DNA of 64,000 nucleotides from Flavobacterium piscis (GCF_001686925.1 NZ_LVEN01000010.1:62001-126000), one strand, 5' to 3'; positions 42,769 through 52,317 are shown, numbered from the stretch's first letter. Numbers and translations: made by a program. The notes: a model not told the origin generated them from the letters alone.

Positions 42769-43173
42769 ATGAAATCTATTTTAAAAACTTTAGCGATTGT
42801 ATTCGCTCTTGCTTTTACAGCAGGATCTTGCAGCAGCGATAACGATAATGACTCGGAAACAGTTACAGCTTCAAGAGATGTGAAATATGAAATTACAGGA
42901 AATTTTACAGGAGAACTTGACGTAACTTATATGGAAAAAAGCGGCGCTCCATTAATTGAAGATGTTCCTGCATTACCCTGGACAAAAGAATTTACAGCCA
43001 ATACAGATTCTGACGGAGCTTTAGTTCACACAAGTGGTCTTGGCGGTGTTGCCGGACAAACGGTAACTGCTAAAATTTATGTTGGAGGAAAAGTGGTTTC
43101 TGAATTAACCGGAATTGCAAATTCAGACGGAATTATTGTTGTACATCCGAAAACTTACATATTTCCGAGATAA
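42769..43173 (+). CDS. MmpS-like lipoprotein
   Basis: A 134-aa lipoprotein: signal MKSILKTLAIVFALAFTAGS, then Cys21 and an acidic Ser/Asp/Asn tail that fits surface export. The small beta domain has the pattern VKYEITGNFTGELDVTYMEKSG, then LPWTKEF, then VTAKIYVGGKVV, reminiscent of the MmpS fold. Function is unknown. It diverges from the two-component system across a palindrome and may be its target. A terminator follows at 43211. Confidence 0.75.
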   Translation: MKSILKTLAIVFALAFTAGSCSSDNDNDSETVTASRDVKYEITGNFTGELDVTYMEKSGAPLIEDVPALPWTKEFTANTDSDGALVHTSGLGGVAGQTVTAKIYVGGKVVSELTGIANSDGIIVVHPKTYIFPR

Positions 43174-43210
43174 TTCTATTTTAGCTTAGATTTAATCCTT
43201 TTTGAAAATT

Positions 43211-43249
43211 AGAAAGCTTTGTTTGATCGACAAAGCTTTTCTTTTTTTT
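43211..43249 (+). terminator. Terminator after the MmpS-like lipoprotein
   Basis: AGAAAGCTTTG pairs with CAAAGCTTTTCT around a 9-nt loop; T run. Confidence 0.85.
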
Positions 43250-43398
43250 GAATAATAGCTTGGTTTTAAACGCTAAGTTCGCAGAGATTTACACAAAGTA
43301 CGCGAGGGTATTTTGCGCGCAAAGACGTTGAGGCGCAAAGCTTTTTTTTGCAGTATTGTCAATTTTAATCCATCAGGCACAATCATAATCATCCATTT

Positions 43399-43499
43399 TG
43401 TCATCCTGAAAGGGGAAGGATCAAACTAGAAATTCCGCAAACAAAAATTACCAATCTTTGTAGAGCTACAAATGTGATCTTTCCTCCGTCAGGATAACA
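43399..43499. repeat. TGTCATCCTGA-type inverted-repeat element
   Basis: TGTCATCCTGAAAGGGGAAG and TTTCCTCCGTCAGGATAACA are imperfect inverses about 100 nt apart. The same convergent gap also holds a GCGCAAAGACG..GGCGCAAAG stretch (43316-43342), a common flavobacterial filler, and an AATTGGAATTTGGAATTTT hairpin tail next to leuS. Confidence 0.7.
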
Positions 43500-43572
43500 A
43501 CTGTGTGCAAAAAAAAATCCCAAACCCCAATCGTAAAATTGGAATTTGGAATTTTAAATATTTAGAATTTAT

Positions 43573-46440
43573 TTACCTCACAAGGTTAATAATTTTCCCC
43601 GGAACAATAATCACTTTATTTGGTGTTTTACCATCTAATTGTTTTAATGTCCTTTCGTCTTTCATGATGATTTCTTCGATTTGTGCTGCGGTTAAATCCA
43701 AAGGTAATTCGATTGTGAAACGCATTTTCCCGTTGAAAGAAACCGGATATTCCTTATTTGTCTCCACTAAATGTTTGGCTTCAAAAACAGGAAAATCAAC
43801 TGTTGCAATTGAAGTTGTATGTCCTAATTGTGACCATAATTCTTCAGCAATATGCGGTGCGTAAGGCGAAACCAAAATCGCTAACGGTTCTAAAATCGCT
43901 CTTGAATGACAATTTTGAGCAGACAATTCGTTCACACAAATCATAAATTGAGAAACCGAAGTATTGAAAGAGAAACTCTCGATATCTTCTGCTACTTTTT
44001 TAATGGTTTTATGCAATGATTTTAAGTTGTCTTTTGTTGGTTCGTCGTTGTTTACGATTAAACCGTTATTTTCATCAAAATACAATCTCCATAATTTTTT
44101 CAAGAAACCAAATACGCCTGAAATTCCGGCAGTATTCCAAGGTTTTGCCTGCTCTAAAGGACCTAAAAACATTTCGTACAAACGTAATGTATCGGCACCG
44201 TATTCATTGCAAATATCATCTGGAGTTACTACATTATAATATGATTTCGACATTTTTTCGACTTCACGGCCAACAATGTATTTTCCGTTTTCATCCAAAA
44301 TAAATTCGGCAGTATTAAAATCTTCTCTCCAAGCTTTGAACTTTTCAAGATTCAATTCATCCGAAGAATTTACGAAATGAACATCAACACGAATTGGCTG
44401 TACACTCTGTCCTTCAATTTTATTTTTAGATACAAATGTATTTGTTCCTTCCAATCTATAAACATAAGCCGTCGTTCCCAAAATCATTCCCTGATTGATC
44501 AGTTTTTTGAATGGTTCTTCAGTTGGAGCAAAACCTTTGTCTTTTAAGAATTTGTTCCAGAAACGAGAATACAATAAATGTCCGGTCGCGTGTTCGCTTC
44601 CTCCAATATATAAATCTACGCTTTCCCAATATTTTAACGCTTCCGCGGAAGCGAATCTATCTTCGTTATGCGCATCCATATAACGCATCCAATACCATGA
44701 ACTTCCCGCCCAACCTGGCATGGTGTTCAATTCAAGAGGGAAAATTTCGAAATTATCAACCAAATCAGTATTAACAACTTCATTGTTTTTAGTGTCCCAA
44801 GCCCAGATTGTTGCGTTTCCTAACGGAGGCAAACCATCTTCGGTTGGTAAATATTTTTCTACTTCAGGCAAAATAATTGGCAAATGTTCTGCAGCAATCA
44901 TTTTCGGTAATCCGTTTACATAATAAACAGGAAAAGGCTCTCCCCAATAACGCTGACGGGAGAAAACAGCATCACGCAAACGGTAATTTGTTTTTCCGGT
45001 TCCCTGACCTATTTTTTCTAATTCAGCAATTGCTTTTTGAGTTGCCTCTTTATAATTTAATCCGTTTAAGAAATCAGAATTGGCGATTTCAACATTGTCT
45101 TTAGATCCGTAAGCTGCTTCAGAAATATCAACATTTGCGAAGATATTCTTGATTTCCTGCATTCCGTTTTGACCTTTAAAGAAATTAGCAAAAGCATAAT
45201 CTCTTTCGTCTCCACAAGGAACCGCCATTACAGCGCCAGTTCCGTAACCTGCCAAAACATAATCACCAATCCAAACCGGAATTGCTTCTTTTGTAAAAGG
45301 ATGCTCAGCGTAAGCTCCGGTAAATACTCCAGAAATCGTTTTTACATCGGCCATACGTTCACGCTCTGAACGTTTTGCTGTTTTTTCGATATAGGCTTCA
45401 ACAGCATTTTTTTGATCTGCTGTTACAATTTTAGCTACCAAATCATGTTCTGGCGCCAAGGTCATAAAAGTTACTCCAAAAATGGTATCAGGACGAGTTG
45501 TAAATACATCTATTACTTCATCGTGATTTTTTACCTTGAAAGAAACCATTGCACCAACAGATTTCCCAATCCAGTTTCTTTGCGATTCTTTTATCGATTC
45601 ACTCCAGTCAATATCATTTAAACCTTGCAACAAACGCTCTGCATAGGCAGAAATTCGCATGCTCCATTGTGTCATTTTTTTACGAATAACCGGATATCCG
45701 CCACGTTCCGAAACTCCGTTTACAATTTCATCATTTGCCAGAACAGTTCCTAAACCAGGACACCAGTTTACTTCGGTTTCTGCCAAATACGTCATTCTGT
45801 ATTGCAAAAGGATTTTTTCTTTTTGATTTTCAGTATACGAATTCCATTCTGCTGCAGTAAAAATTGCCACATTATCATCGCAAACGGCTTCGACCAAAAC
45901 ATTTCCTTCTTCTTCAAAAACTTTTACAAGCTCTGAAATATCAAACGCTTTTCCTTGTTTTCTGCAATACCATGAATTGAATAACTGGATAAAAATCCAT
46001 TGTGTATGTTTATAATAATCAGGATTTGACGTACGAACTTCCCGGCTCCAGTCAAACGAAAAACCAATTTTATCCAATTGTTTTCTGTATCCTGCAATTT
46101 GTTTTCCTTCTTTATCTACTCCTCCATCAATATTTACGCGCGTCGTATCTTCAGGACGTTGTCCGGTTTGTATCGCGTATTGCTCTGCCGGCAAACCAAA
46201 ACTATCGTAACCCATTGGGTGCAAAACATTGAAACCCTGATGTCTTTTGAAACGAGAATAAACATCTGAAGCAATATAACCCAGCGGATGCCCTACGTGC
46301 AATCCGGCTCCAGATGGATAAGGAAACATGTCCAGAACATAATGCTTTGGTTTTTCAGAATTGTTTGATGCAGCAAAAGTTTGGTTTTCAGCCCAATATT
46401 TCTGCCATTTTTCTTCGATTTCGTTTGGATTGTATTTCAT
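43573..46440 (-). CDS. leuS: Leucyl-tRNA synthetase
   Basis: Charges tRNA-Leu. A 955-aa class I enzyme with HIGH-type motif in PYPSGAGLHVGHPLGY (about residues 41-56), a CP1 editing domain in the middle (TRPDTIFGVTFMTLAPEH, GTGAVMAVPCGDERDY), and the KMSKS motif in REVEKMSKSYYNVV near 705. The C-terminal anticodon-binding region is intact. The start at 46440 is followed by the normal N-terminus KYNPNEIEEKWQKYW. A CTAAG repeat abuts the start. Confidence 0.97.
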   Translation of the reverse strand: MKYNPNEIEEKWQKYWAENQTFAASNNSEKPKHYVLDMFPYPSGAGLHVGHPLGYIASDVYSRFKRHQGFNVLHPMGYDSFGLPAEQYAIQTGQRPEDTTRVNIDGGVDKEGKQIAGYRKQLDKIGFSFDWSREVRTSNPDYYKHTQWIFIQLFNSWYCRKQGKAFDISELVKVFEEEGNVLVEAVCDDNVAIFTAAEWNSYTENQKEKILLQYRMTYLAETEVNWCPGLGTVLANDEIVNGVSERGGYPVIRKKMTQWSMRISAYAERLLQGLNDIDWSESIKESQRNWIGKSVGAMVSFKVKNHDEVIDVFTTRPDTIFGVTFMTLAPEHDLVAKIVTADQKNAVEAYIEKTAKRSERERMADVKTISGVFTGAYAEHPFTKEAIPVWIGDYVLAGYGTGAVMAVPCGDERDYAFANFFKGQNGMQEIKNIFANVDISEAAYGSKDNVEIANSDFLNGLNYKEATQKAIAELEKIGQGTGKTNYRLRDAVFSRQRYWGEPFPVYYVNGLPKMIAAEHLPIILPEVEKYLPTEDGLPPLGNATIWAWDTKNNEVVNTDLVDNFEIFPLELNTMPGWAGSSWYWMRYMDAHNEDRFASAEALKYWESVDLYIGGSEHATGHLLYSRFWNKFLKDKGFAPTEEPFKKLINQGMILGTTAYVYRLEGTNTFVSKNKIEGQSVQPIRVDVHFVNSSDELNLEKFKAWREDFNTAEFILDENGKYIVGREVEKMSKSYYNVVTPDDICNEYGADTLRLYEMFLGPLEQAKPWNTAGISGVFGFLKKLWRLYFDENNGLIVNNDEPTKDNLKSLHKTIKKVAEDIESFSFNTSVSQFMICVNELSAQNCHSRAILEPLAILVSPYAPHIAEELWSQLGHTTSIATVDFPVFEAKHLVETNKEYPVSFNGKMRFTIELPLDLTAAQIEEIIMKDERTLKQLDGKTPNKVIIVPGKIINLVR

Positions 46441-46485
46441 TCTAAGTGACTAAGATTCTAAGTTACTAAGGTTCTAAGGCTTTTC
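46441..46485. repeat. CTAAG-rich repeat upstream of leuS
   Basis: Units of TTCTAAG / GACTAAG / TTACTAAGG in tandem directly before the leuS start codon. Same family as 18593-18714. Confidence 0.55.
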
Positions 46486-46570
46486 ACTAAATTAATTATT
46501 GGCGCAAATTTACATTTATTGTCGTTTGTACCAAAGCTATTTCGTTGACAAACAAATAAAATAACAAAAT

Positions 46571-46598
46571 ACGTATTTTTAATTAAGTAAAAATACGT
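46571..46598. promoter_or_regulatory. Candidate operator upstream of the ModE-like gene
   Basis: Perfect inverted repeat ACGTATTTTT (46571-46580) and AAAAATACGT (46589-46598), 8-nt spacer. It ends 7 nt before a -7 element, so a bound dimer would block the promoter. Confidence 0.55.
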
Positions 46599-46605
46599 GA
46601 TTTTG

Positions 46606-46613
46606 TACTTTTG
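46606..46613 (+). promoter_or_regulatory. -7 promoter element of the ModE-like gene
   Basis: TACTTTTG, full TAnnTTTG match. The predicted leader to 46761 is about 140 nt and contains an ACTGGACT/AGTCCAGT hairpin at 46691-46708. Confidence 0.6.
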
Positions 46614-46760
46614 TATTTAGGATAATATCATTTTTTGCTAAAACAATTGCGAAGCAATAAAGTTCCGGAGGAAAGACCCATATTTTTAGGACTGGACTTC
46701 AGTCCAGTTTAAAATAAAGAATAATAATGCCTATTTTTGAATAGCATTAAAAAAATCAAA

Positions 46761-47108
46761 ATGGCTGACAGCAAAAAATACAAAGTTGAAGTTCGGGTTT
46801 GGATTGAAGAAACTGAAGGAGCTTTTCTTGGAATTGGAAAAATTTGGTTATTAGAAAACATTCGAAAAACCGGCTCAATTACCAATGCTGCTAAAGAAAT
46901 GAAAATGGCCTATCGTCAGGCCTGGCAATTGGTAGAAGAAATGAATCAGCGTGCCGAAAGTCCTTTGGTCGAAAAACTTCTGGGCGGAAAAGGCGGCGGC
47001 GGTGCAAGACTTACCGAAGCCGGAGAAAAAGCCATTACTGTTTTCTACGAAATTGAAAAACGCATTAAGGATTTCGTTCTAAAAGAAACCCAAAATTTAA
47101 AATTTTAA
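46761..47108 (+). CDS. ModE-like winged-helix regulator
   Basis: A 115-aa protein consisting of the LysR/ModE-type winged helix only: IGKIWLLENIRKTGSITNAAKEMKMAYRQAW, then GGKGGGGARLTEAGEKAI. The ligand-binding TOBE domains of full ModE are missing. It may sense molybdate indirectly or regulate in another way; no mod transporter genes are nearby. The ATG at 46761 (MADSKKYKVEVRVWIEE) is preferred to 46737. A perfect inverted repeat over its promoter suggests self-regulation. Confidence 0.83.
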   Translation: MADSKKYKVEVRVWIEETEGAFLGIGKIWLLENIRKTGSITNAAKEMKMAYRQAWQLVEEMNQRAESPLVEKLLGGKGGGGARLTEAGEKAITVFYEIEKRIKDFVLKETQNLKF

Positions 47109-47617
47109 AACTCATTATTTTGTTTTAAAATTACCTTTAAAAAAGAATTTAAAACCTCGCGAACTTTTCGGTTATTATTTTTAGAAAATAGCAGCAAAAC
47201 GTAGACCGCGTTTTCAACTGTGAGAATAAGCACAAATAAACCGCACAATAAAATTATTGCAAATCAAATCCTTTTTTATCCATGTTTTCATGAAGTAAAT
47301 CTGTTTTATCCACGTTAAAATTAGACGCTGATTTTACTGATTCGCTAAAGCGAAAACGCTGATAAAAACGGATTTTCAAATTATTTTCTTGACTTAATAG
47401 TATTGACCTCTAGATCGTGGCTTTGCGGGATGAAAACAGAAAAAGCTTTGCTGCCGAAGCTTCGGGATTGCGTAAAACTTGACGCACTTTGTGATTAAAT
47501 AAACTTTTTATTCAACATCTAATTGTACATTTATGGTACTAAAGTTAAAACTTTGATCGTTATTAACTTCAAATAAAGAAATTCTTTATTATTTTTACCA
47601 CATAATTTAAGCAAACT
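47109..47617. other. 509-nt intergenic region with flavobacterial filler repeats
   Basis: No credible ORF. It holds TTTATCCATG..TTTATCCACG and ACGCTGATTTTACTGATTCG..AACGCTGATAAAAACGGATT stretches (about 47270-47380) with a TTCGCTAAAGCGAA hairpin. These resemble the AACGCTGATTT fillers also seen near 55830. ftsX starts at the end. Confidence 0.5.
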
Positions 47618-48493
47618 ATGAGTTCTAACTTTGATAAATTTCAAAAGCGCAGGTTAATTTCCTCTTATTTTTCGGTTGTATTAAGTGTATTTCTGGTTTT
47701 ATTCCTTTTAGGAGTACTGGGATTATTCATTATCAATTCTAAAAAACTGGCCAATGATTTTAAAGAAAAAATTGCTATGACAGTTTTCTTTAAAAACGAA
47801 GCCAATGATAGCGTGATAAAAGCATTCGACACTGAATTGAAAAGAGCGCCTTTCGCAAGATCTTATGTTTATGTTACCAAAGACAAAGCAGCAAAAGAGC
47901 ATACTGATATTATTGGAGAAGATTTCCTGACCTTTTTAGGAGAAAATCCTTTATTAAATTCATACGACATTCACTTAAAAGCAGATTATGTCGAGAGAGA
48001 CAGTATTGTGCAAATCGAAAGCAAATTACGCAAAAACACTATGATTGAAGACATTGTTTACGACAAACAATTGGTAAATCTGGTAAACGACAACATCAAA
48101 AAAGTAAGTATGTGGATTTTGATTATCAGCGGTTTTCTTGCTGTAATCGCTGTCTTATTAATCAATAGTTCTTTACGCTTATCGATTCATTCTAATCGAT
48201 TCATCATTAAAACCATGCAAATGGTGGGCGCAACAAAATCGTTTATTCGTAAACCTTTTGTAACCCGTAGTGTAAAATTAGGAATGTTAGGTGCTGGATT
48301 GGCTATAATTGCCTTAATTGGTGTTTTATTTTATGTTGAAACCAATTTTCCCGGTTTAGGAATTTTAGAAGACAAAGTATTAATCGGATTGGTATTATTA
48401 GCCGTTTTTGGGCTGGGCATTTTAATAACCTGGGTAAGTACGCATTTTGCAACTCAACGTTTCCTGAATTTAAGAACAGACGACCTTTACTAA
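47618..48493 (+). CDS. ftsX: Cell-division permease-like protein FtsX
   Basis: A 291-aa membrane protein with four helices: one near residues 18-40 and three in the last 130 residues (WILIISGFLAVIAVLLINSSL, LGMLGAGLAIIALIGVLFYV, LIGLVLLAVFGLGILITWV), enclosing a periplasmic domain. That is the FtsX topology. With FtsE, encoded elsewhere, it controls peptidoglycan hydrolases at division. It is the first gene of the ftsX-DUF3098-uppP-truB series. Confidence 0.9.
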   Translation: MSSNFDKFQKRRLISSYFSVVLSVFLVLFLLGVLGLFIINSKKLANDFKEKIAMTVFFKNEANDSVIKAFDTELKRAPFARSYVYVTKDKAAKEHTDIIGEDFLTFLGENPLLNSYDIHLKADYVERDSIVQIESKLRKNTMIEDIVYDKQLVNLVNDNIKKVSMWILIISGFLAVIAVLLINSSLRLSIHSNRFIIKTMQMVGATKSFIRKPFVTRSVKLGMLGAGLAIIALIGVLFYVETNFPGLGILEDKVLIGLVLLAVFGLGILITWVSTHFATQRFLNLRTDDLY

Positions 48494-48496
48494 AAA

Positions 48497-48540
48497 AAGT
48501 ATTCAGTCACAGTTTTAAGTCTACAGTAAAAATAAATAGT
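48497..48540. repeat. CAGT-type repeat after ftsX
   Basis: AAGTATTCAGTCACAGTTTT and CTACAGTAAAAAT form a single short copy of the family at 1663-1801. Confidence 0.45.
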
Positions 48541-48574
48541 CTTTGACTTCAATCAGAGAGACAAAAAAATAAAA

Positions 48575-48832
48575 ATGAAAAACAATAACAATACAGAACA
48601 ACAACAGCCGCAAAAACAAGAATTCCTTTTTGAAGGTATTAACTATAAAATTCTATTAATTGGAATTGGCGTTATTGCCCTTGGTTTTATATTAATGTCT
48701 GGCGGAGGAAGTAAAGATCCTAACATTTTTAATGAAGATGTTTTTAATTTCAGACGTATTCGTTTAGCTCCAACAACTGTTTTAATTGGTTTTGGAATTG
48801 CAGTTTATTCTATTTTCAAAAAATCTAAATAG
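48575..48832 (+). CDS. DUF3098 membrane protein
   Basis: An 85-aa protein with a Gln-rich start and two helices (about residues 27-43 and 65-80). The pattern FLFEGINYKILLIGIGVIALGFILMSGGG followed by DPNIFNEDVFNFRRIRLAPTTVLIGF is the DUF3098 family, almost always between ftsX and uppP in Bacteroidota. Function is unknown, presumably linked to cell envelope or division. Confidence 0.9.
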   Translation: MKNNNNTEQQQPQKQEFLFEGINYKILLIGIGVIALGFILMSGGGSKDPNIFNEDVFNFRRIRLAPTTVLIGFGIAVYSIFKKSK

Positions 48833-48837
48833 ACTTA

Positions 48838-48936
48838 TTTTAGACTTTCTTAGACTGCTTAGATCTTTAGATTATTAGATTAATCTTTTAAAAAAGTCTA
48901 GAATCTAAGATGTCTAAAAATCTAAAAATCTAAATT
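48838..48936. repeat. Paired inverted TTAGA/TCTAA repeat
   Basis: Left half has TTAGACTTTCTTAGACTGCTTAG units, right half has AAGTCTAGAATCTAAGATG units in opposite orientation. It fills the DUF3098-uppP gap. Confidence 0.55.
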
Positions 48937-48937
48937 A

Positions 48938-49735
48938 ATGAATACATTACAAGCTATTATTCTTGCCATAATTGAAGGAATCACAGAGTTTTTACCTGTT
49001 TCTTCAACCGGCCACATGATTATTGCCTCTTCTTTTTTCGGAATTGCCCATGAAGATTTTACTAAATTATTCACCATTGTCATTCAGCTTGGTGCTATAC
49101 TTTCTGTAGTTGTTTTATATTTCAAACGGTTCTTTCAGACACTTGATTTTTATTTTAAACTTTTGGTTGCATTTATTCCGGCTGTAGTTTTGGGATTATT
49201 ACTAAGTGATTTTATCGATGGTTTATTAGAAAATCCGGTTACGGTTGCGGTTTCACTTTTAATAGGAGGATTAATTTTATTAAAAGTTGACGAATGGTTC
49301 AATAACCCAAATACTTCCGAAACTTCAAAAGAAATCACGTATTTGCAAGCTTTTAAAATCGGAATGTTTCAATGTTTGGCTATGATTCCGGGAGTTTCAC
49401 GAAGCGGAGCCAGTATTGTTGGTGGTATGTCTCAAAAACTATCCAGAACTACAGCTGCCGAATTCTCATTCTTTTTGGCCGTACCAACGATGTTAGGCGC
49501 AACAGCAAAAAAATGTTACGATTATTATAAAGCAGGATTCGAATTATCTCACGATCAGGTTAATTTATTGGTTATAGGGAATGTTGTTGCTTTTATTGTT
49601 GCACTTTTAGCGATTAAAACTTTTATTGGTTTTTTGACTAAAAACGGCTTTAAAGTTTTTGGTTATTATCGAATAATTGCCGGAATCGCTTTGTTACTGA
49701 TTCACTTTTTCATTCATCCTCTTACCATTATCTAA
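48938..49735 (+). CDS. uppP: Undecaprenyl-diphosphatase UppP
   Basis: Removes a phosphate from undecaprenyl diphosphate, recycling the carrier for peptidoglycan and polysaccharide. A 265-aa inner-membrane protein with about eight helices. Active-site motifs are [17 protein letters not shown] (residues 12-28) and the [13 protein letters not shown] stretch near 150. The stop overlaps the truB ATG (TAATG), showing coupled translation. Confidence 0.95.
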   Translation: MNTLQAIILAIIEGITEFLPVSSTGHMIIASSFFGIAHEDFTKLFTIVIQLGAILSVVVLYFKRFFQTLDFYFKLLVAFIPAVVLGLLLSDFIDGLLENPVTVAVSLLIGGLILLKVDEWFNNPNTSETSKEITYLQAFKIGMFQCLAMIPGVSRSGASIVGGMSQKLSRTTAAEFSFFLAVPTMLGATAKKCYDYYKAGFELSHDQVNLLVIGNVVAFIVALLAIKTFIGFLTKNGFKVFGYYRIIAGIALLLIHFFIHPLTII

Positions 49736-50430
49736 TGACGCCTGAAGATTATTTAAACGGACAAATTTTATTGATAGACAAACCTTTAAAATGGAGTTCG
49801 TTTCAAGCTGTCAATAAATTAAAATACCTTTTGATCAATAAAGCCGGACTTCCTAAAAAGTTCAAAATTGGTCATGCCGGAACTTTAGATCCTTTGGCAA
49901 CAGGATTATTATTGATATGTACCGGAAAATTCACTAAAAGAATTACCGAATTGCAGGGTCAGGCCAAAGAATATACCGGAACTTTTTACATCGGAGCCAC
50001 TACTCCATCATATGATCTTGAAACCGAAATCGACGAAACATATTCAACTTCACATATTGACGAAGCTTTGATTCATGAAACCGTAAAACAGTTTTTAGGT
50101 GAAATCGATCAAAAACCACCTATTTTTTCTGCTATTAAAAAAGATGGCGTTCGTTTGTACGAACATGCACGCGCAGGAGAAACTATAGAAATTGAAAGTA
50201 GAAAAACGACTATTCACGAATTTGAAATCACAAGAATTGCTTTACCTGAAATCGATTTTAGAATCGTTTGCAGCAAAGGAACCTACATTAGATCTATAGC
50301 TTATGATTTTGGAAAAGCTATGCATTCAGGATCACATTTAACTGTTTTACGCCGTACAAAAATTGGAGACTACGATGTAAAAGATGCGATTGATGTTACT
50401 TTATTTGAAGAAAGCCTTAATTTAGAATAA
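49735..50430 (+). CDS. truB: tRNA pseudouridine-55 synthase TruB
   Basis: Makes pseudouridine 55 in the T-arm of tRNAs. A 231-aa cytosolic enzyme with the catalytic Asp in KIGHAGTLDPLATGLLLICTG read across residues 42-62. Further TruB motifs are YDLETEID, KPPIFSAIKKDGVRLYEHAR and the CSKGTYIRSIAYDFG stretch. There is no long C-terminal PUA domain. It overlaps uppP and ends the operon. Confidence 0.95.
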   Translation: MTPEDYLNGQILLIDKPLKWSSFQAVNKLKYLLINKAGLPKKFKIGHAGTLDPLATGLLLICTGKFTKRITELQGQAKEYTGTFYIGATTPSYDLETEIDETYSTSHIDEALIHETVKQFLGEIDQKPPIFSAIKKDGVRLYEHARAGETIEIESRKTTIHEFEITRIALPEIDFRIVCSKGTYIRSIAYDFGKAMHSGSHLTVLRRTKIGDYDVKDAIDVTLFEESLNLE

Positions 50431-50438
50431 AACAGAAA

Positions 50439-50469
50439 GCACATTACAAATGAAACCATCGTAATGTGC
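50439..50469. terminator. Hairpin after truB
   Basis: GCACATTAC (50439-50447) and GTAATGTGC (50461-50469), 13-nt loop. The following T run is weak, so termination is uncertain. Confidence 0.5.
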
Positions 50470-50513
50470 CAACTCCTAAAATAATTCTATTTCATAAGGT
50501 GTTTTTTTTGGAG

Positions 50514-50591
50514 TTAATAATTACATACATTTTTTCCTCCAAACAATACACCTGAAACAAAATCATAAAATCTTTCGAATAACTTTTTCAT
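50514..50591 (-). CDS. Possible 25-aa peptide ORF
   Basis: ATG at 50591 encodes MKKLFERFYDFVSGVLFGG followed by KNVCNY. The rest of the 369-nt truB/thioredoxin gap looks non-coding. The amphipathic start and Gly-Gly resemble a leader, but so short a frame in AT-rich sequence may be chance. Confidence 0.25.
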   Translation of the reverse strand: MKKLFERFYDFVSGVLFGGKNVCNY

Positions 50592-50799
50592 AATAGTGCA
50601 TTTTTTAATTGTTAAACATTAAATAAACACCAATAAAAAGAGTAAATCAGAAAATAAATAATAGAAGTGGGATTATGTTACTAAAGTACAAAACTTTTAA
50701 AACAAAAAAAATATTTTATTACATTTTTTAAAAGCTACCGCGTTTAATTTCAATACATTACGAAACAAAATCCCGTTTTTAGTGCCACAAGAAATCCAA

Positions 50800-51417
50800 C
50801 TACAAGCGATTATATTTAATATCTTCTGTAATTTGCATGAGTTCTTCCTGAACCGAAATTCCTTTATCTGCCAAATACCACAATTGCAGATCCGTTTTTA
50901 TTTTTTCGTCGATTACACCAAATTCTTTTTTATAGTTCGCCATTAATTCAGATGCTGCTTTTGGTCGGGGTCCCCAATTGGCGCGGACAATTCCTGCTTC
51001 TTTACAAATTACAATAACTTTAGGAATTGCTTTTCCGCCATTCGTAAGATATTGGCTCATTAATTCCTCATTTTCGTCACGCAACACAATTCTAAGATCG
51101 ATTTTTTTATTCGATGCCAAAGCCATTTTATTAATTATAGGAAGTATTTGAGCTGCATCACCGCACCAGCCTTCAGAAATTACAAGCCAAATATATCTAT
51201 GATCCAGGTTTTCTAATTTTGAAATAACTTCATCTGTAAGTTTGATCGTTTTATCTAAGCGATTCATTCTGGCATCGTTCAGTTTACTATAATTGGTTAA
51301 ACTTTCAGATTGTTCGCTACCGGTTGATTGTCCGTTGACTAATAAATCACTAACCAATTTGCGATATTCAGCATAAGTATGACTCTTAAATAATGCCTTA
51401 GCGATAATGTTTTTCAT
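50800..51417 (-). CDS. Thioredoxin-like protein (Thioredoxin_9 type)
   Basis: A 205-aa cytosolic protein. The thioredoxin-fold core is [28 protein letters not shown] (about residues 71-98), where the usual CxxC is WCGDA, leaving one Cys. The [14 protein letters not shown] stretch supplies the cis-proline. Members of this group are often annotated simply as thioredoxin family proteins. Reductase activity is doubtful without the second Cys. It diverges from pyrH. Confidence 0.85.
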   Translation of the reverse strand: MKNIIAKALFKSHTYAEYRKLVSDLLVNGQSTGSEQSESLTNYSKLNDARMNRLDKTIKLTDEVISKLENLDHRYIWLVISEGWCGDAAQILPIINKMALASNKKIDLRIVLRDENEELMSQYLTNGGKAIPKVIVICKEAGIVRANWGPRPKAASELMANYKKEFGVIDEKIKTDLQLWYLADKGISVQEELMQITEDIKYNRL

Positions 51418-51577
51418 ATTTGTTTATTTTTTGAATTGCATAAAATTACAAATTTCAAGAAGATTCAAAGAATGACTTTTATCACATTCAAAAAAATCCT
51501 GAAAACTCCCTATAAATTTAAAAGTAAAAGAACTATTAATTTTTTGAAAACATTATTTTTAAAAATGAGAATATGTC

Positions 51578-51585
51578 TATATTTG
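51578..51585 (+). promoter_or_regulatory. -7 promoter element of pyrH
   Basis: TATATTTG, full TAnnTTTG match, 21 nt before the ATG at 51607. It lies inside the falsely extended open frame. Confidence 0.65.
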
Positions 51586-51606
51586 CACAAATTAACGCAA
51601 CAACAC

Positions 51607-52314
51607 ATGAAATATAAAAGAATTCTTCTAAAACTGAGTGGCGAAGCCTTGATGGGTGATTTACAATATGGTATTGACCCGAAAAGATTAGCCGAATATG
51701 CTGACGAAATTAAGCAAATTCATAGTAAAGGGGTAGAAATTGCTATTGTTATTGGAGGAGGAAATATTTTTAGAGGCGTTGCAGGTGCAAGTGCTGGTAT
51801 GGATAGAGTACAAGGCGATTATATGGGAATGCTGGCTACTGTGATAAACGGAATGGCATTACAAGGCGCTCTTGAAGACAAAGGAATGAAAACCCGTTTG
51901 CAAACTGCCTTAAAAATGGAGTCTATTGCAGAACCTTATATTAAAAGAAGAGCAGACCGTCATCTTGAAAAAGGAAGAATTGTAATTTTTGGAGCCGGAA
52001 CCGGAAATCCTTATTTTACAACTGATACCGCAGCTGTTTTAAGAGGTATCGAAATCAATGCAGATGTCATCTTAAAAGGAACCCGTGTTGATGGTGTTTA
52101 TGATTCTGATCCGGAAAAAAATGCATCAGCAGTAAAATTTGATATGATCTCGTTTGATGACGTTCTTAAAAAAGGATTAAACGTAATGGATACAACAGCT
52201 TTTACATTAAGTCAGGAGAACAAATTGCCAATCGTTGTTTTTGATATGAACAAAATTGGAAATTTATTAAAAATCTGTGAAGGCGAAAACATAGGAACTG
52301 TAGTAAATATATAG
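51607..52314 (+). CDS. pyrH: UMP kinase
   Basis: Phosphorylates UMP to UDP in pyrimidine synthesis. A 235-aa cytosolic hexamer subunit with the amino-acid-kinase fold: [15 protein letters not shown] at the start, [17 protein letters not shown] near 45, and [20 protein letters not shown] then [13 protein letters not shown] in the nucleotide site. The start at 51607 gives the normal family length; the open frame extends upstream to 51436 only by chance. frr follows on the same strand, the usual pairing. Confidence 0.96.
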   Translation: MKYKRILLKLSGEALMGDLQYGIDPKRLAEYADEIKQIHSKGVEIAIVIGGGNIFRGVAGASAGMDRVQGDYMGMLATVINGMALQGALEDKGMKTRLQTALKMESIAEPYIKRRADRHLEKGRIVIFGAGTGNPYFTTDTAAVLRGIEINADVILKGTRVDGVYDSDPEKNASAVKFDMISFDDVLKKGLNVMDTTAFTLSQENKLPIVVFDMNKIGNLLKICEGENIGTVVNI

Positions 52315-52317
52315 TCA

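Noticed and set aside
43758..46269. Many open frames of 60-95 aa on the plus strand inside leuS
   Set aside because: All are antisense to a full-length leucyl-tRNA synthetase; none has a promoter or recognisable motif.
46660..46680. GGAGGAAAG stretch considered as part of RNase P RNA
   Set aside because: Only this short string matches; the rest of the conserved RNase P core is missing in the 140-nt leader.
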